Below are positions 26,163-34,668 of a stretch of DNA of 64,000 nt, in pieces. Origin of the DNA: Streptomyces sp. A 4/2 (GTDB lineage Bacteria > Actinomycetota > Actinomycetes > Streptomycetales > Streptomycetaceae); the NCBI RefSeq assembly GCF_940670765.1, contig NZ_CALNVW010000034.1, forward strand, positions 183,662-247,661. The letters run 5' to 3'. Position 1 is the first letter of the stretch; every line of letters starts with the position of its first letter. Below the pieces are notes generated by a model. That model was given only the letters and a program-made list of their open reading frames with translations, made no database searches and had not been told where the DNA came from. The position numbers and the translations under genes are program-made.

Positions 26163-27093
26163 AGAGCAGGAACGGGACGGAGCAGACGTGGGCACGGGCA
26201 GCACGGGCACACCGGCCGAGGCCACCGAGGCGGCCATCCCGGAGCTGGTGATCATCTCCGGGATGTCGGGCGCCGGGCGCTCCACCGCGGCCAAGTGTCT
26301 GGAGGACCTCGGCTGGTTCGTCGTCGACAACCTGCCGCCCGCGCTGATCCCCACCATGGTGGAGCTCGGCGCCCGCTCGCAGGGCAACGTGGCGCGGATC
26401 GCCGTCGTCGTCGACGTCCGGGGCCGCCGCTTCTTCGACAACCTCCGCCAGTCCCTCGCCGACCTGGCGGACAAGCAGGTCACCCGGCGGATCGTCTTCC
26501 TGGAGTCGTCCGACGACGCCCTGGTGCGCCGCTTCGAATCGGTCCGCAGACCGCACCCTCTCCAGGGCGACGGCCGCATCACCGACGGCATCGCAGCCGA
26601 GCGTGACCTGCTGCGCGAGCTGCGTGGCGACGCCGACCTGGTGATCGACACCTCCAGCCTCAACGTCCATGAGCTGCGCGCCAAGATGGACGCCCAGTTC
26701 GCGGGCGACGAGGAACCGGAACTGCGTGCGACGGTGATGTCGTTCGGGTACAAGTACGGACTGCCCGTCGACGCCGACCTCGTCGTCGACTGCCGCTTCC
26801 TGCCGAACCCGCACTGGGTCCCCGAGCTGCGCCCCTTCACCGGCCTCAACGAGGAGGTCTCCGCCTATGTCTTCAACCAGCCGGGTGCCAAGGAGTTCCT
26901 CAACCAGTACAGCGAGCTGCTCCAGATCATCGCCACCGGCTACCGCCGTGAGGGCAAGCGGTACGTGACCATCGCGGTCGGCTGCACCGGCGGCAAGCAC
27001 CGCTCGGTGGCGATGTCCGAGAAGCTCGCCGCCCGGCTGGCGTCGGAAGGGATCGAGACGGTGCTCGTCCACCGCGACATGGGGCGCGAGTGA
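26155..27093 (+). CDS. rapZ: RNase adapter RapZ-like P-loop protein
   Basis: A 312-aa protein of the RapZ/YvcJ family. The N-terminal nucleotide-binding domain has GMSGAGRST, with Arg in the place of the usual Lys, which is common in actinobacterial members, and VVDNLPP. The C-terminal domain carries FKYG-type MSFGYKYGLPVDADLVVDCRFLPNPHW and AVGCTGGKHRSVAMSE. In other bacteria RapZ senses an amino-sugar metabolite and guides small-RNA decay, while YvcJ binds nucleotides; the Streptomyces role is not established. The first ~25 residues are an acidic extension. It overlaps uvrC by 8 bp and yvcK by 4 bp. Confidence 0.92.
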   Translation: MSEEQERDGADVGTGSTGTPAEATEAAIPELVIISGMSGAGRSTAAKCLEDLGWFVVDNLPPALIPTMVELGARSQGNVARIAVVVDVRGRRFFDNLRQSLADLADKQVTRRIVFLESSDDALVRRFESVRRPHPLQGDGRITDGIAAERDLLRELRGDADLVIDTSSLNVHELRAKMDAQFAGDEEPELRATVMSFGYKYGLPVDADLVVDCRFLPNPHWVPELRPFTGLNEEVSAYVFNQPGAKEFLNQYSELLQIIATGYRREGKRYVTIAVGCTGGKHRSVAMSEKLAARLASEGIETVLVHRDMGRE

Positions 27094-28118
27094 CGAGCCG
27101 CGCGACCCCGAAGCTGCGGCGCGTACGTCTGGTCCCCGGCCGGATCCGGCGTGGCACCCAGCCCAAGGTCGTCGCCCTGGGCGGCGGGATGGGACTGTCC
27201 GCCTCGCTCGCCGCGCTGCGCCGGATCACCGGGGACCTGACCGCCGTGGTGACCGTCGCCGACGACGGCGGCTCCAGCGGACGGCTCCGTGAGGAGCTGG
27301 GCGTACTGCCGCCCGGTGATCTGCGCAAGGCGCTCGCGGCGCTCTGCGGGGACGACGACTGGGGGCAGACCTGGTCCCGGGTCATCCAGCACCGCTTCCA
27401 GTCCAAGGGCGACCTGCACGAGCACGCGGTCGGCAATCTGCTGATCGTGGCCCTGTGGGAGCAGCTGGGTGACCATGTGCAGGCCCTCGACCTGGTCGGC
27501 AAGCTGCTGGGCGCGCACGGCAGGGTGCTGCCGATGTCCGCCGTACCGCTGGAGCTCCAGGCGCTCGTACGCGGCCACGACCCGGACCGCCCCGACGAGA
27601 TCGGCACGGTCCGTGGCCAGGCGACGGTCGCGCTCACCCCGGGCGAGGTGCAGTCGGTGCACCTCGTCCCGAACGACCCGCCGGCGGTGCCGGAGGCCGT
27701 CGCCGCGGTCCTCGACGCGGACTGGGTGGTGCTCGGTCCCGGCTCCTGGTTCTCCTCGGTGATTCCGCATCTCCTGGTGCCCGAATTGCTGGACGCGCTC
27801 ATCGAGACGAAGGCTCGCAAAGTGCTTTCGCTCAATCTCGCGCCGCAACCCGGTGAAACCGATGGCTTCTCACCGCAGCGTCATTTGGAGGTTTTGGCCC
27901 GACACGCCCCTAAACTCGCCCTGGACGTGGTGCTGGCCGACGAGGCCGCCGTGCCCGACCGCTCAAGTCTCGCCGAAGCCGCCCAAGGGCTCGGTGCGGC
28001 GGTCGAGCTGGCGCCCGTGGCCTCGCCCGACGGCTCCCCGACACATGACCGGGAGCTGCTGGCCGCCGCGTACGACCGTATTTTTCGGATGCATGGAAGG
28101 ATCGGCCCATGGCGATGA
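27090..28118 (+). CDS. yvcK: YvcK/CofD-like gluconeogenesis factor
   Basis: A 342-aa member of the YvcK family (CofD fold, binds UDP-sugars) needed in Firmicutes for growth on gluconeogenic carbon sources and for cell-shape control. Landmarks: VVALGGGMGLSASLAALR nucleotide loop, VTVADDGGSSGRLREELGVLPPGDLRKALAAL, HAVGNLLIVALWE and LGPGSWFSSVIPHLLVPEL. A basic N-terminal extension of about 25 residues precedes the core. GTG 27090 overlaps the rapZ stop; its own end overlaps whiA by 10 bp, so translation of rapZ, yvcK and whiA is probably coupled. Confidence 0.93.
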   Translation: MTSRATPKLRRVRLVPGRIRRGTQPKVVALGGGMGLSASLAALRRITGDLTAVVTVADDGGSSGRLREELGVLPPGDLRKALAALCGDDDWGQTWSRVIQHRFQSKGDLHEHAVGNLLIVALWEQLGDHVQALDLVGKLLGAHGRVLPMSAVPLELQALVRGHDPDRPDEIGTVRGQATVALTPGEVQSVHLVPNDPPAVPEAVAAVLDADWVVLGPGSWFSSVIPHLLVPELLDALIETKARKVLSLNLAPQPGETDGFSPQRHLEVLARHAPKLALDVVLADEAAVPDRSSLAEAAQGLGAAVELAPVASPDGSPTHDRELLAAAYDRIFRMHGRIGPWR

Positions 28119-29098
28119 CGGCAGCGGTGAAGGACGAAATTTCCCGGCTCCCCGTCACCCGGACCTGCTGCAGGAAGGCGGAGGTTTCGGCGATTCTTCG
28201 GTTCGCCGGCGGGCTGCACCTGGTGAGCGGGCGGATTGTGATCGAGGCGGAGCTGGACACCGCGATGGCGGCGCGCCGGCTCAAGCGGGACGTCCTGGAG
28301 ATCTTCGGACACAACTCCGAACTGATCGTGATGGCACCCGGCGGTCTGCGCAGAGGCAGCCGCTACGTCGTACGGGTCGTGGCAGGCGGCGACCAGCTGG
28401 CACGCCAGACAGGCCTGGTGGACGGCCGGGGCCGTCCCATCCGCGGACTGCCCCCGCAGGTGGTCTCGGGGGCCACCTGTGACGCCGAGGCGGCCTGGCG
28501 GGGTGCTTTCCTGGCGCACGGCTCGCTCACCGAGCCCGGCCGTTCCTCCTCGCTGGAGGTGACCTGCCCGGGGCCCGAGGCGGCCCTGGCGCTGGTGGGC
28601 GCGGCCCGCAGGCTCCAGATCGCGTCCAAGGCCCGCGAGGTGCGGGGCGTGGACCGGGTCGTCGTCCGGGACGGGGACGCGATCGGCGCCCTGCTGACCC
28701 GGCTCGGCGCCCACGAGTCCGTACTGGCCTGGGAGGAGCGGCGGATGCGCCGCGAGGTCCGCGCCACCGCCAACCGCCTCGCCAACTTCGACGACGCCAA
28801 CCTGCGCCGCTCGGCGCGGGCCGCGGTCGCCGCCGGGGCCCGGGTGGGGCGCGCGCTGGAGATCCTCGCCGACGAGGTCCCCGAGCATCTCGCGGCGGCA
28901 GGGCGGCTGCGGATGGAGCACAAGCAGGCGTCGCTGGAGGAGCTGGGCGCGCTCGCCGATCCGCCGCTGACCAAGGACGCGGTGGCCGGGCGGATCCGCA
29001 GGCTGCTGGCGATGGCGGACAAGCGGGCACAGGATCTGGGAATTCCCGGCACGGAGTCGACCCTCTCCGAAGAGATGGACGACAGCCTCGTCGGCTGA
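28109..29098 (+). CDS. whiA: Sporulation regulator WhiA
   Basis: This 329-aa DNA-binding protein controls, together with WhiB, the switch from aerial growth to sporulation in Streptomyces. The N-terminal part is a LAGLIDADG-homing-endonuclease-like fold without catalytic acids (FAGGLHLVSGRIVIEAELDT, CDAEAAWRGAFLAHGSLTEPGRS). The C-terminal part is a helix-turn-helix (ASLEELGALADPPLTKDAVAGRIRRLLAMAD). Length and sequence are typical. It is the last gene of the uvrC-rapZ-yvcK-whiA set and is followed by a strong hairpin. In other Streptomyces whiA is also transcribed from an internal promoter; I cannot place one here. Confidence 0.96.
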   Translation: MAMTAAVKDEISRLPVTRTCCRKAEVSAILRFAGGLHLVSGRIVIEAELDTAMAARRLKRDVLEIFGHNSELIVMAPGGLRRGSRYVVRVVAGGDQLARQTGLVDGRGRPIRGLPPQVVSGATCDAEAAWRGAFLAHGSLTEPGRSSSLEVTCPGPEAALALVGAARRLQIASKAREVRGVDRVVVRDGDAIGALLTRLGAHESVLAWEERRMRREVRATANRLANFDDANLRRSARAAVAAGARVGRALEILADEVPEHLAAAGRLRMEHKQASLEELGALADPPLTKDAVAGRIRRLLAMADKRAQDLGIPGTESTLSEEMDDSLVG

Positions 29099-29140
29099 AT
29101 CCGCTGAATTCACCCGGCCTTCCCGCAACGGCCAACTGAT

Positions 29141-29172
29141 CGGTGCCGGTGCCCATATGGGTACCGGCACCG
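29141..29172 (+). terminator. Hairpin after whiA
   Basis: CGGTGCCGGTGCCC and GGGTACCGGCACCG form a 14-bp stem with one G-U pair around an ATAT loop. No T-run follows, as is usual for high-GC actinomycetes. Confidence 0.75.
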
Positions 29173-29251
29173 TCGTATGAGCCACGACGCTTTTACTGGT
29201 AGGTACAGGTGCCGGCGTCAGGTCCGGAATCCCTTACGGTGCCGTTCGATA

Positions 29252-29280
29252 TGACCCTGAGGCCATTCGAGAGGTAGGGT
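29252..29280 (+). promoter_or_regulatory. Candidate vegetative promoter of gap
   Basis: TGACCC (29252-29257), a 17-nt spacer, then TAGGGT (29275-29280). It would give a leader of about 70 nt with GAGGAG before the gap start codon. Confidence 0.45.
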
Positions 29281-29355
29281 CGGAAGCGGTCGGGGACATC
29301 CCATACATCTCGCCGTGGCGTCGAAACCCGGCGTACCAACGAGGAGATCGAGTTC

Positions 29356-30360
<1,005 letters not shown>

Positions 30361-30467
30361 TCACGGGCCGGTAGGCACCTCGATGTGAGCACGGGGCTCG
30401 GACTGCGCAACGACGCGCGGTCCGGGCCCCGTCGCCTGTCCAGATCTTCCAAGGAGTCCAGGAACTC

Positions 30468-31679
30468 ATGAAGACCATCGACGAACTTCTCGCCGAAGGG
30501 GTCGCGGGCAAGCGGGTATTCGTCCGCGCCGACCTCAATGTGCCGCTCTCCGGCACCACCATCACCGACGACGGCCGCATCCGCGCCGTCCTGCCGACGG
30601 TGTCCAAGCTCGCCGAGGCGGGCGCACGTGTCGTCGTCGCCTCCCACCTGGGCCGCCCGAAGGGTGCCCCGGACCCGGCGTTCTCGCTCGCACCCGTCGC
30701 CGCGCGTCTCGGTGAACTCCTCGGCACCGACGTCGCGTTCGCGACCGACACCGTCGGCGAGTCCGCCCGCGCCACGGTCGCCGCTCTCGCCGACGGCCAG
30801 GTCGCCGTCATCGAGAACCTCCGCTTCAACGCCGGTGAGACCTCCAAGGACGACGCCGAGCGCGGCGCCTTCGCCGACCAGCTCGCCGGTCTCGCCGATC
30901 TCTACGTCGGCGACGGCTTCGGCGCGGTGCACCGCAAGCACGCCTCGGTCTTCGACCTCCCGGCGCGCCTGCCGCACGCCGCCGGCTACCTCATCGCCAC
31001 CGAGGTCGGCGTCCTCAAGAAGCTGACCTCCGACGTCCAGCGCCCGTACGCGGTGGTCCTCGGCGGTGCCAAGGTCTCCGACAAGCTCGGCGTCATCGAC
31101 CACCTCCTGGAGCGGGCCGACCGCATCCTCATCGGCGGCGGCATGGCGTACACCTTCCTCAAGGCCCAGGGCCACGAGGTCGGCAGCTCGCTGCTCCAGG
31201 AAGACCAGATCCCGGTGGTGCTGGAGTACCTGCAGCGCGCGAAGGAGAAGGGCGTGGAGTTCGTGCTCCCCGTCGACGTCGTGGTCTCCGCGCAGTTCCC
31301 GGACCTCAAGGCCAAGGCGCCGACCCACCCCCAGACGGTCCCCGCGGACGCCATCCCGGCCGGACAGATGGGGCTGGACAACGGCCCCGAGACCGACAAG
31401 CTGTACGCATCGAAGCTCGCCGACGCGGCCACCGTCTTCTGGAACGGCCCGATGGGCGTCTTCGAGCACCCCGACTACGCGGACGGCACCCGGGCCGTCG
31501 CGCAGGCACTCCTCGACAGCCCCGCCTTCACCGTCGTCGGCGGTGGCGACTCGGCCGCCGCGGTCCGCATCCTGGGCTTCGACGAGAACAAATTCGGACA
31601 TATCTCGACCGGTGGCGGCGCGAGCCTCGAATACCTCGAAGGCAAGACGCTTCCCGGCCTCGCCGCACTGGAGAACTGA
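30468..31679 (+). CDS. pgk: Phosphoglycerate kinase
   Basis: A 403-aa enzyme making ATP from 1,3-bisphosphoglycerate and ADP. Landmarks: RVFVRADLNVPL at the N-terminus, VVVASHLGRPKG, ENLRFNAGE, the hinge region YAVVLGGAKVSDKLGVI, and nucleotide-binding VFWNGPMGVFE with GGGDSAAAV near the C-terminus. Length is standard. The tpiA start lies only 7 nt after its stop, so the two are translationally linked. Confidence 0.97.
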   Translation: MKTIDELLAEGVAGKRVFVRADLNVPLSGTTITDDGRIRAVLPTVSKLAEAGARVVVASHLGRPKGAPDPAFSLAPVAARLGELLGTDVAFATDTVGESARATVAALADGQVAVIENLRFNAGETSKDDAERGAFADQLAGLADLYVGDGFGAVHRKHASVFDLPARLPHAAGYLIATEVGVLKKLTSDVQRPYAVVLGGAKVSDKLGVIDHLLERADRILIGGGMAYTFLKAQGHEVGSSLLQEDQIPVVLEYLQRAKEKGVEFVLPVDVVVSAQFPDLKAKAPTHPQTVPADAIPAGQMGLDNGPETDKLYASKLADAATVFWNGPMGVFEHPDYADGTRAVAQALLDSPAFTVVGGGDSAAAVRILGFDENKFGHISTGGGASLEYLEGKTLPGLAALEN

Positions 31680-31686
31680 CACCCTC

Positions 31687-32472
31687 ATGACGAATCAGAG
31701 CACCCGCACCCCGCTGATGGCGGGCAACTGGAAGATGAACCTCAACCACCTCGAGGCCATCGCGCACGTCCAGAAGCTGTCCTTCGCGCTCACGGACAAG
31801 GACTACGACGCGGTCGAGGTGGCGGTCCTGCCGCCCTTCGTCGACCTGCGGTCCGTCCAGACCCTGGTCGACGGGGACAAGCTCAAGATCAAGTACGGCG
31901 CCCAGGACATCTCGGCGCACGACTCCGGCGCGTACACCGGCGAGATCTCGGGCCCGATGCTGGCCAAGCTGAAGTGCAGCTACGTGGCCGTCGGCCACAG
32001 CGAGCGCCGTCAGTACCACGAGGAGAGCGACGAGCTCTGCAACGCCAAGGTCAAGGCCGCGTTCAAGTACGGCATCACCCCGATCCTGTGCGTCGGTGAG
32101 GGCCTGGACATCCGCAAGGCCGGACAGCAGGTCGAGTACACGCTGAAGCAGCTCGACGGCGGGCTCAAGGACATCCCGGCCGACGAGGCCGAGTCGATCG
32201 TGATCGCGTACGAGCCGGTCTGGGCGATCGGCACCGGCGAGGTCGCCACCCCCGAGGACGCCCAGGAGGTCTGCGGTGCGATCCGCGGGCGGCTGGCCGA
32301 GCTGTACTCGCAGGAGCTGGCCGACAAGGTCCGCATCCAGTACGGCGGCTCCGTCAAGTCCGGGAACGTCGCCGCGATCATGGCGCAGCCCGATGTGGAC
32401 GGTGCGCTGATCGGTGGCGCGGCGCTCGACGCCGACGAGTTCGTCAAGATCGTCCGGTTCCGCGACCAGTGA
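31687..32472 (+). CDS. tpiA: Triosephosphate isomerase
   Basis: A 261-aa TIM-barrel enzyme interconverting dihydroxyacetone phosphate and glyceraldehyde-3-phosphate. The catalytic residues sit in GNWKMN (Lys), VGHSERR (His) and AYEPVWAIGTG (Glu, loop 6); the phosphate-binding YGGSVKSGN and GALIGGAAL follow. No separate ribosome site is visible between pgk and tpiA, which fits coupling. A GC-rich hairpin follows before secG. Confidence 0.97.
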   Translation: MTNQSTRTPLMAGNWKMNLNHLEAIAHVQKLSFALTDKDYDAVEVAVLPPFVDLRSVQTLVDGDKLKIKYGAQDISAHDSGAYTGEISGPMLAKLKCSYVAVGHSERRQYHEESDELCNAKVKAAFKYGITPILCVGEGLDIRKAGQQVEYTLKQLDGGLKDIPADEAESIVIAYEPVWAIGTGEVATPEDAQEVCGAIRGRLAELYSQELADKVRIQYGGSVKSGNVAAIMAQPDVDGALIGGAALDADEFVKIVRFRDQ

Positions 32473-32505
32473 GTATGCGGTAGCGCGGATCCGTCGTACC
32501 CTTGC

Positions 32506-32540
32506 GGGGCCGAGACGGCTGGCAGCAGCCGTCCGGCCCC
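32506..32540 (+). terminator. Hairpin between tpiA and secG
   Basis: GGGGCCG pairs with CGGCCCC and GACGGCTG with CAGCCGTC, interrupted by a single bulged A, giving a 15-bp stem. It probably ends or attenuates glycolytic transcripts before secG. Confidence 0.65.
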
Positions 32541-32577
32541 GTCGTCCGTTTAGAGTTCCGAGGAAGTTGGTCCAGCC

Positions 32578-32814
32578 GTGATTCTGGGGTTCTCGATCGC
32601 CCTGATCGTCTTCAGCCTGCTGCTGATGCTGCTGGTGCTGATGCACAAGGGGAAGGGCGGCGGCCTCTCCGACATGTTCGGTGGTGGCATGCAGTCGTCC
32701 GTCGGCGGCTCCTCGGTCGCCGAGCGCAACCTCGACCGCATCACCGTGGTGCTCGGCCTGCTGTGGTTCGTGTGCATCGTCGTGCTCGGTCTGCTGATGA
32801 AGCTGAAGAACTGA
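32578..32814 (+). CDS. secG: Preprotein translocase subunit SecG
   Basis: A 78-aa subunit of the SecYEG channel with two membrane helices: ILGFSIALIVFSLLLMLLVL at the N-terminus and ITVVLGLLWFVCIVVLGLL at the C-terminus, joined by a Gly-rich loop containing KGKGGGLSDMFGGG, the family hallmark. The GTG start is preceded by GAGGAAG. Its position after tpiA is conserved in actinobacteria. Confidence 0.95.
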   Translation: MILGFSIALIVFSLLLMLLVLMHKGKGGGLSDMFGGGMQSSVGGSSVAERNLDRITVVLGLLWFVCIVVLGLLMKLKN

Positions 32815-32933
32815 CCGTCCGCTTCCGTGCCCCCGCGTTCCGGTGCGGGGGTGTAACTCCAATCACTGGACGCGCGTTGGGCCTTACGTAGACTGGGGCA
32901 TCTTCGAGCACCATCACGCAGGGAGTTACGACC

Positions 32934-33269
32934 GTGGCAAGTGGCAACGCGATCCGGGGAAGCCGGGTCGGAGCGGGGCCGATGGGGGAGGCCGAGCGGG
33001 GCGAGTCCGCGCCGCGCCTCCGCATCTCCTTCTGGTGCTCGAACGGGCACGAGACGCAGCCGAGCTTCGCCCACGACGCACAGGTTCCGGAGACTTGGGA
33101 CTGCCCGCGCTGTGGGTTCCCCGCCGGTCAGGACAGCGAGAATCCGCCGGACCCGCCGCGCACCGAGCCGTACAAGACGCACCTCGCGTACGTACGGGAG
33201 CGGCGCAGCGACGAGGACGGCGAGGCGATTCTCGCCGAGGCCCTGGCGAAACTGCGGGGCGAGATCTAA
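32934..33269 (+). CDS. rbpA: RbpA-family RNA polymerase-binding protein
   Basis: A 111-aa RbpA-type transcription factor, which binds the RNA polymerase-sigma holoenzyme and stabilises open complexes at HrdB-type promoters. N-terminal RGSRVGAG, a zinc-ribbon core with Cys35, His39, Cys57 and Cys60 (FWCSNGHE, DCPRCG), a basic linker and the C-terminal sigma-interacting helix THLAYVRERRSDEDGEAILAEALAKL are visible. The Cys set matches zinc-binding Streptomyces RbpA. Streptomyces can carry a paralogue, so this copy may be either. GTG 32934 has AGGGAG upstream. Confidence 0.88.
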   Translation: MASGNAIRGSRVGAGPMGEAERGESAPRLRISFWCSNGHETQPSFAHDAQVPETWDCPRCGFPAGQDSENPPDPPRTEPYKTHLAYVRERRSDEDGEAILAEALAKLRGEI

Positions 33270-33280
33270 CCGTATGAATT

Positions 33281-33311
33281 CCGGCCGGACCCTCTCGGGG
33301 TGTCCGGCCGG
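33281..33311 (+). terminator. Hairpin after rbpA
   Basis: CCGGCCGGAC (33281-33290) pairs perfectly with GTCCGGCCGG (33302-33311) around a short loop, 11 bp after the rbpA stop. Confidence 0.75.
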
Positions 33312-33343
33312 ACCGCGTTGCCGGACCGCACGGTCGGACCGCG

Positions 33344-33366
33344 TTGTCAGTGGTGCCGTCTACGGT
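33344..33366 (+). promoter_or_regulatory. PafBC/RecA-NDp-type promoter of the MFS gene
   Basis: TTGTCAGTG (33344-33352), an 8-nt spacer, then TACGGT (33361-33366). This is a full match to the DNA-damage promoter consensus. Seven nt later comes ATG 33374, the start of a 12-codon leader ORF. Confidence 0.75.
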
Positions 33367-33373
33367 CTTCACC

Positions 33374-33412
33374 ATGGAACGTCAACCGGTGGACCCGGCA
33401 GGGAAGTTGTGA
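33374..33412 (+). CDS. Leader peptide, 12 aa, coupled to the MFS gene
   Basis: A short ORF (MERQPVDPAGKL) starts at the predicted transcription start, so it could be translated from a leaderless mRNA. Its TGA overlaps the ATG of the MFS gene (TGATG). AGGGAA lies inside it at a suitable distance for the downstream start. It may serve only to deliver ribosomes to the MFS start; no attenuation structure is obvious. Confidence 0.4.
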   Translation: MERQPVDPAGKL

Positions 33413-34620
33413 TGGCCGACGCAGCCGCGCAGGTATGCGCTCCGGCCTGGCGTGGCGGGTTCGGCCGTCTCTGGACGGCGGCCGTCGTCTCGAAGTTCGG
33501 GGACTCGCTGCGTACGGCGGCGATGCCGCTGCTCGCCGCGTCGCTGACCCGGGATCCGGTGCTGGTGTCCCTGGTGACGGCCTGCGGATATCTGCCGTGG
33601 CTGCTGTTCGGGCTGCTGGGTGGCGCGGTCGCCGACCGGGTGGACCAGCGGCGGGCGATGTGGGGCGTCGATGTGGTGCGGGGCGTGCTGATGGCCGCCT
33701 TCGCGGTGATGGTCGCGCTGGGGCACGCGTCGATAGCCCTGTTGATCGCCCTGGCCTTCGCGCTCACCACACTCCAGACGCTCTTCGACAACGCGGCGAC
33801 CGCCCTGCTGCCCCAACTCGTCCCGCCTGAGGCGCTGGGCAGTGCCAACGCGCGGCTGATGACCGGTCAGCAGATCGTCGGCGGTTTCCTGGCCGCGCCC
33901 CTGGTGCCGGCGCTCCTGGTGGCCGGGGCGGCGGCGCCGTACGGTGCGGACGCCGTCAGCTACGTCCTCGCGGCGGGTCTGGTCGCCTCGCTGCGGACGG
34001 CCGCGCCCGACCGGCCGCCCAGGGCCACGGGCCGCACCCTGCGGAGCGACATCGCCGAAGGCATACGGGTGCTGTGGCGCGACGGGATGCTGAGAGCGCT
34101 GTGCATCGCCACCATGCTGTGCAACATCGGCATGGGCGCGCTGATCGCCACTCTGGTCCTGGACGTCACCGGATGGCTCGGCGCCGGGCACAGCGGCTAT
34201 GCGGCGGCCCTCACCGCGGTCGGGGCGGGCAGTCTGGCGGGCGGGCTGCTGTCCCGCCGGGTGTCCCTGCGCGTCGGGCGCGTCCGGAGCGTCTTCCTGG
34301 CCGGAAGCGTCCAGACCGGCTGTCTGGTCGCCGTCGGGAGCGTCCGGGAGCTCTGGGTGACGGTCGCCGCGCTGGCCCTGTTCGGGGCGTGCGGAATGCT
34401 GTGGAACGTCAACCAGGTCACGCTGATGCAGCAGCGCAGCCCGGAAGCCATGGTGGGCAGGATCAGCGCCGCCTTCCGTACGCTGTCGACCGGCGGAGCC
34501 CCCCTGGGTGCGCTGCTGGGCGGTGCGGTGGCCGCCGCGTGGGGGCTGAACACCCCGGCACTTCTCGCAGCGGCTCTCTTCGCGGCTGCCGTAGCGTCAC
34601 TCGCACGTCAGATCAATTAG
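33412..34620 (+). CDS. MFS transporter (drug-efflux type)
   Basis: A 402-aa, roughly twelve-helix transporter of the MFS family. LLGGAVADRVDQRRAMWGVDVVRGVLMA is the loop 2-3 motif A region, and LFDNAATALLPQLVPPEALGSANARLMTGQQIVGGFLAAPL lies in the central helices, a pattern seen in macrolide-efflux-like exporters. ATG 33412 has AGGGAA upstream and overlaps the leader peptide stop. The substrate is unknown. Expression is predicted to be DNA-damage-inducible from its promoter. It is followed by pgi after 48 bp. Confidence 0.83.
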   Translation: MADAAAQVCAPAWRGGFGRLWTAAVVSKFGDSLRTAAMPLLAASLTRDPVLVSLVTACGYLPWLLFGLLGGAVADRVDQRRAMWGVDVVRGVLMAAFAVMVALGHASIALLIALAFALTTLQTLFDNAATALLPQLVPPEALGSANARLMTGQQIVGGFLAAPLVPALLVAGAAAPYGADAVSYVLAAGLVASLRTAAPDRPPRATGRTLRSDIAEGIRVLWRDGMLRALCIATMLCNIGMGALIATLVLDVTGWLGAGHSGYAAALTAVGAGSLAGGLLSRRVSLRVGRVRSVFLAGSVQTGCLVAVGSVRELWVTVAALALFGACGMLWNVNQVTLMQQRSPEAMVGRISAAFRTLSTGGAPLGALLGGAVAAAWGLNTPALLAAALFAAAVASLARQIN

Positions 34621-34668
34621 GTTGGATGTGCAGCGGGGCATGTACGCAGGTACGAGAAGAATGGACCG

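Noticed and set aside
24156..26849. Minus-strand frame of 897 codons antisense to uvrC and rapZ
   Set aside because: A shadow frame; both plus-strand genes are complete with all family motifs.
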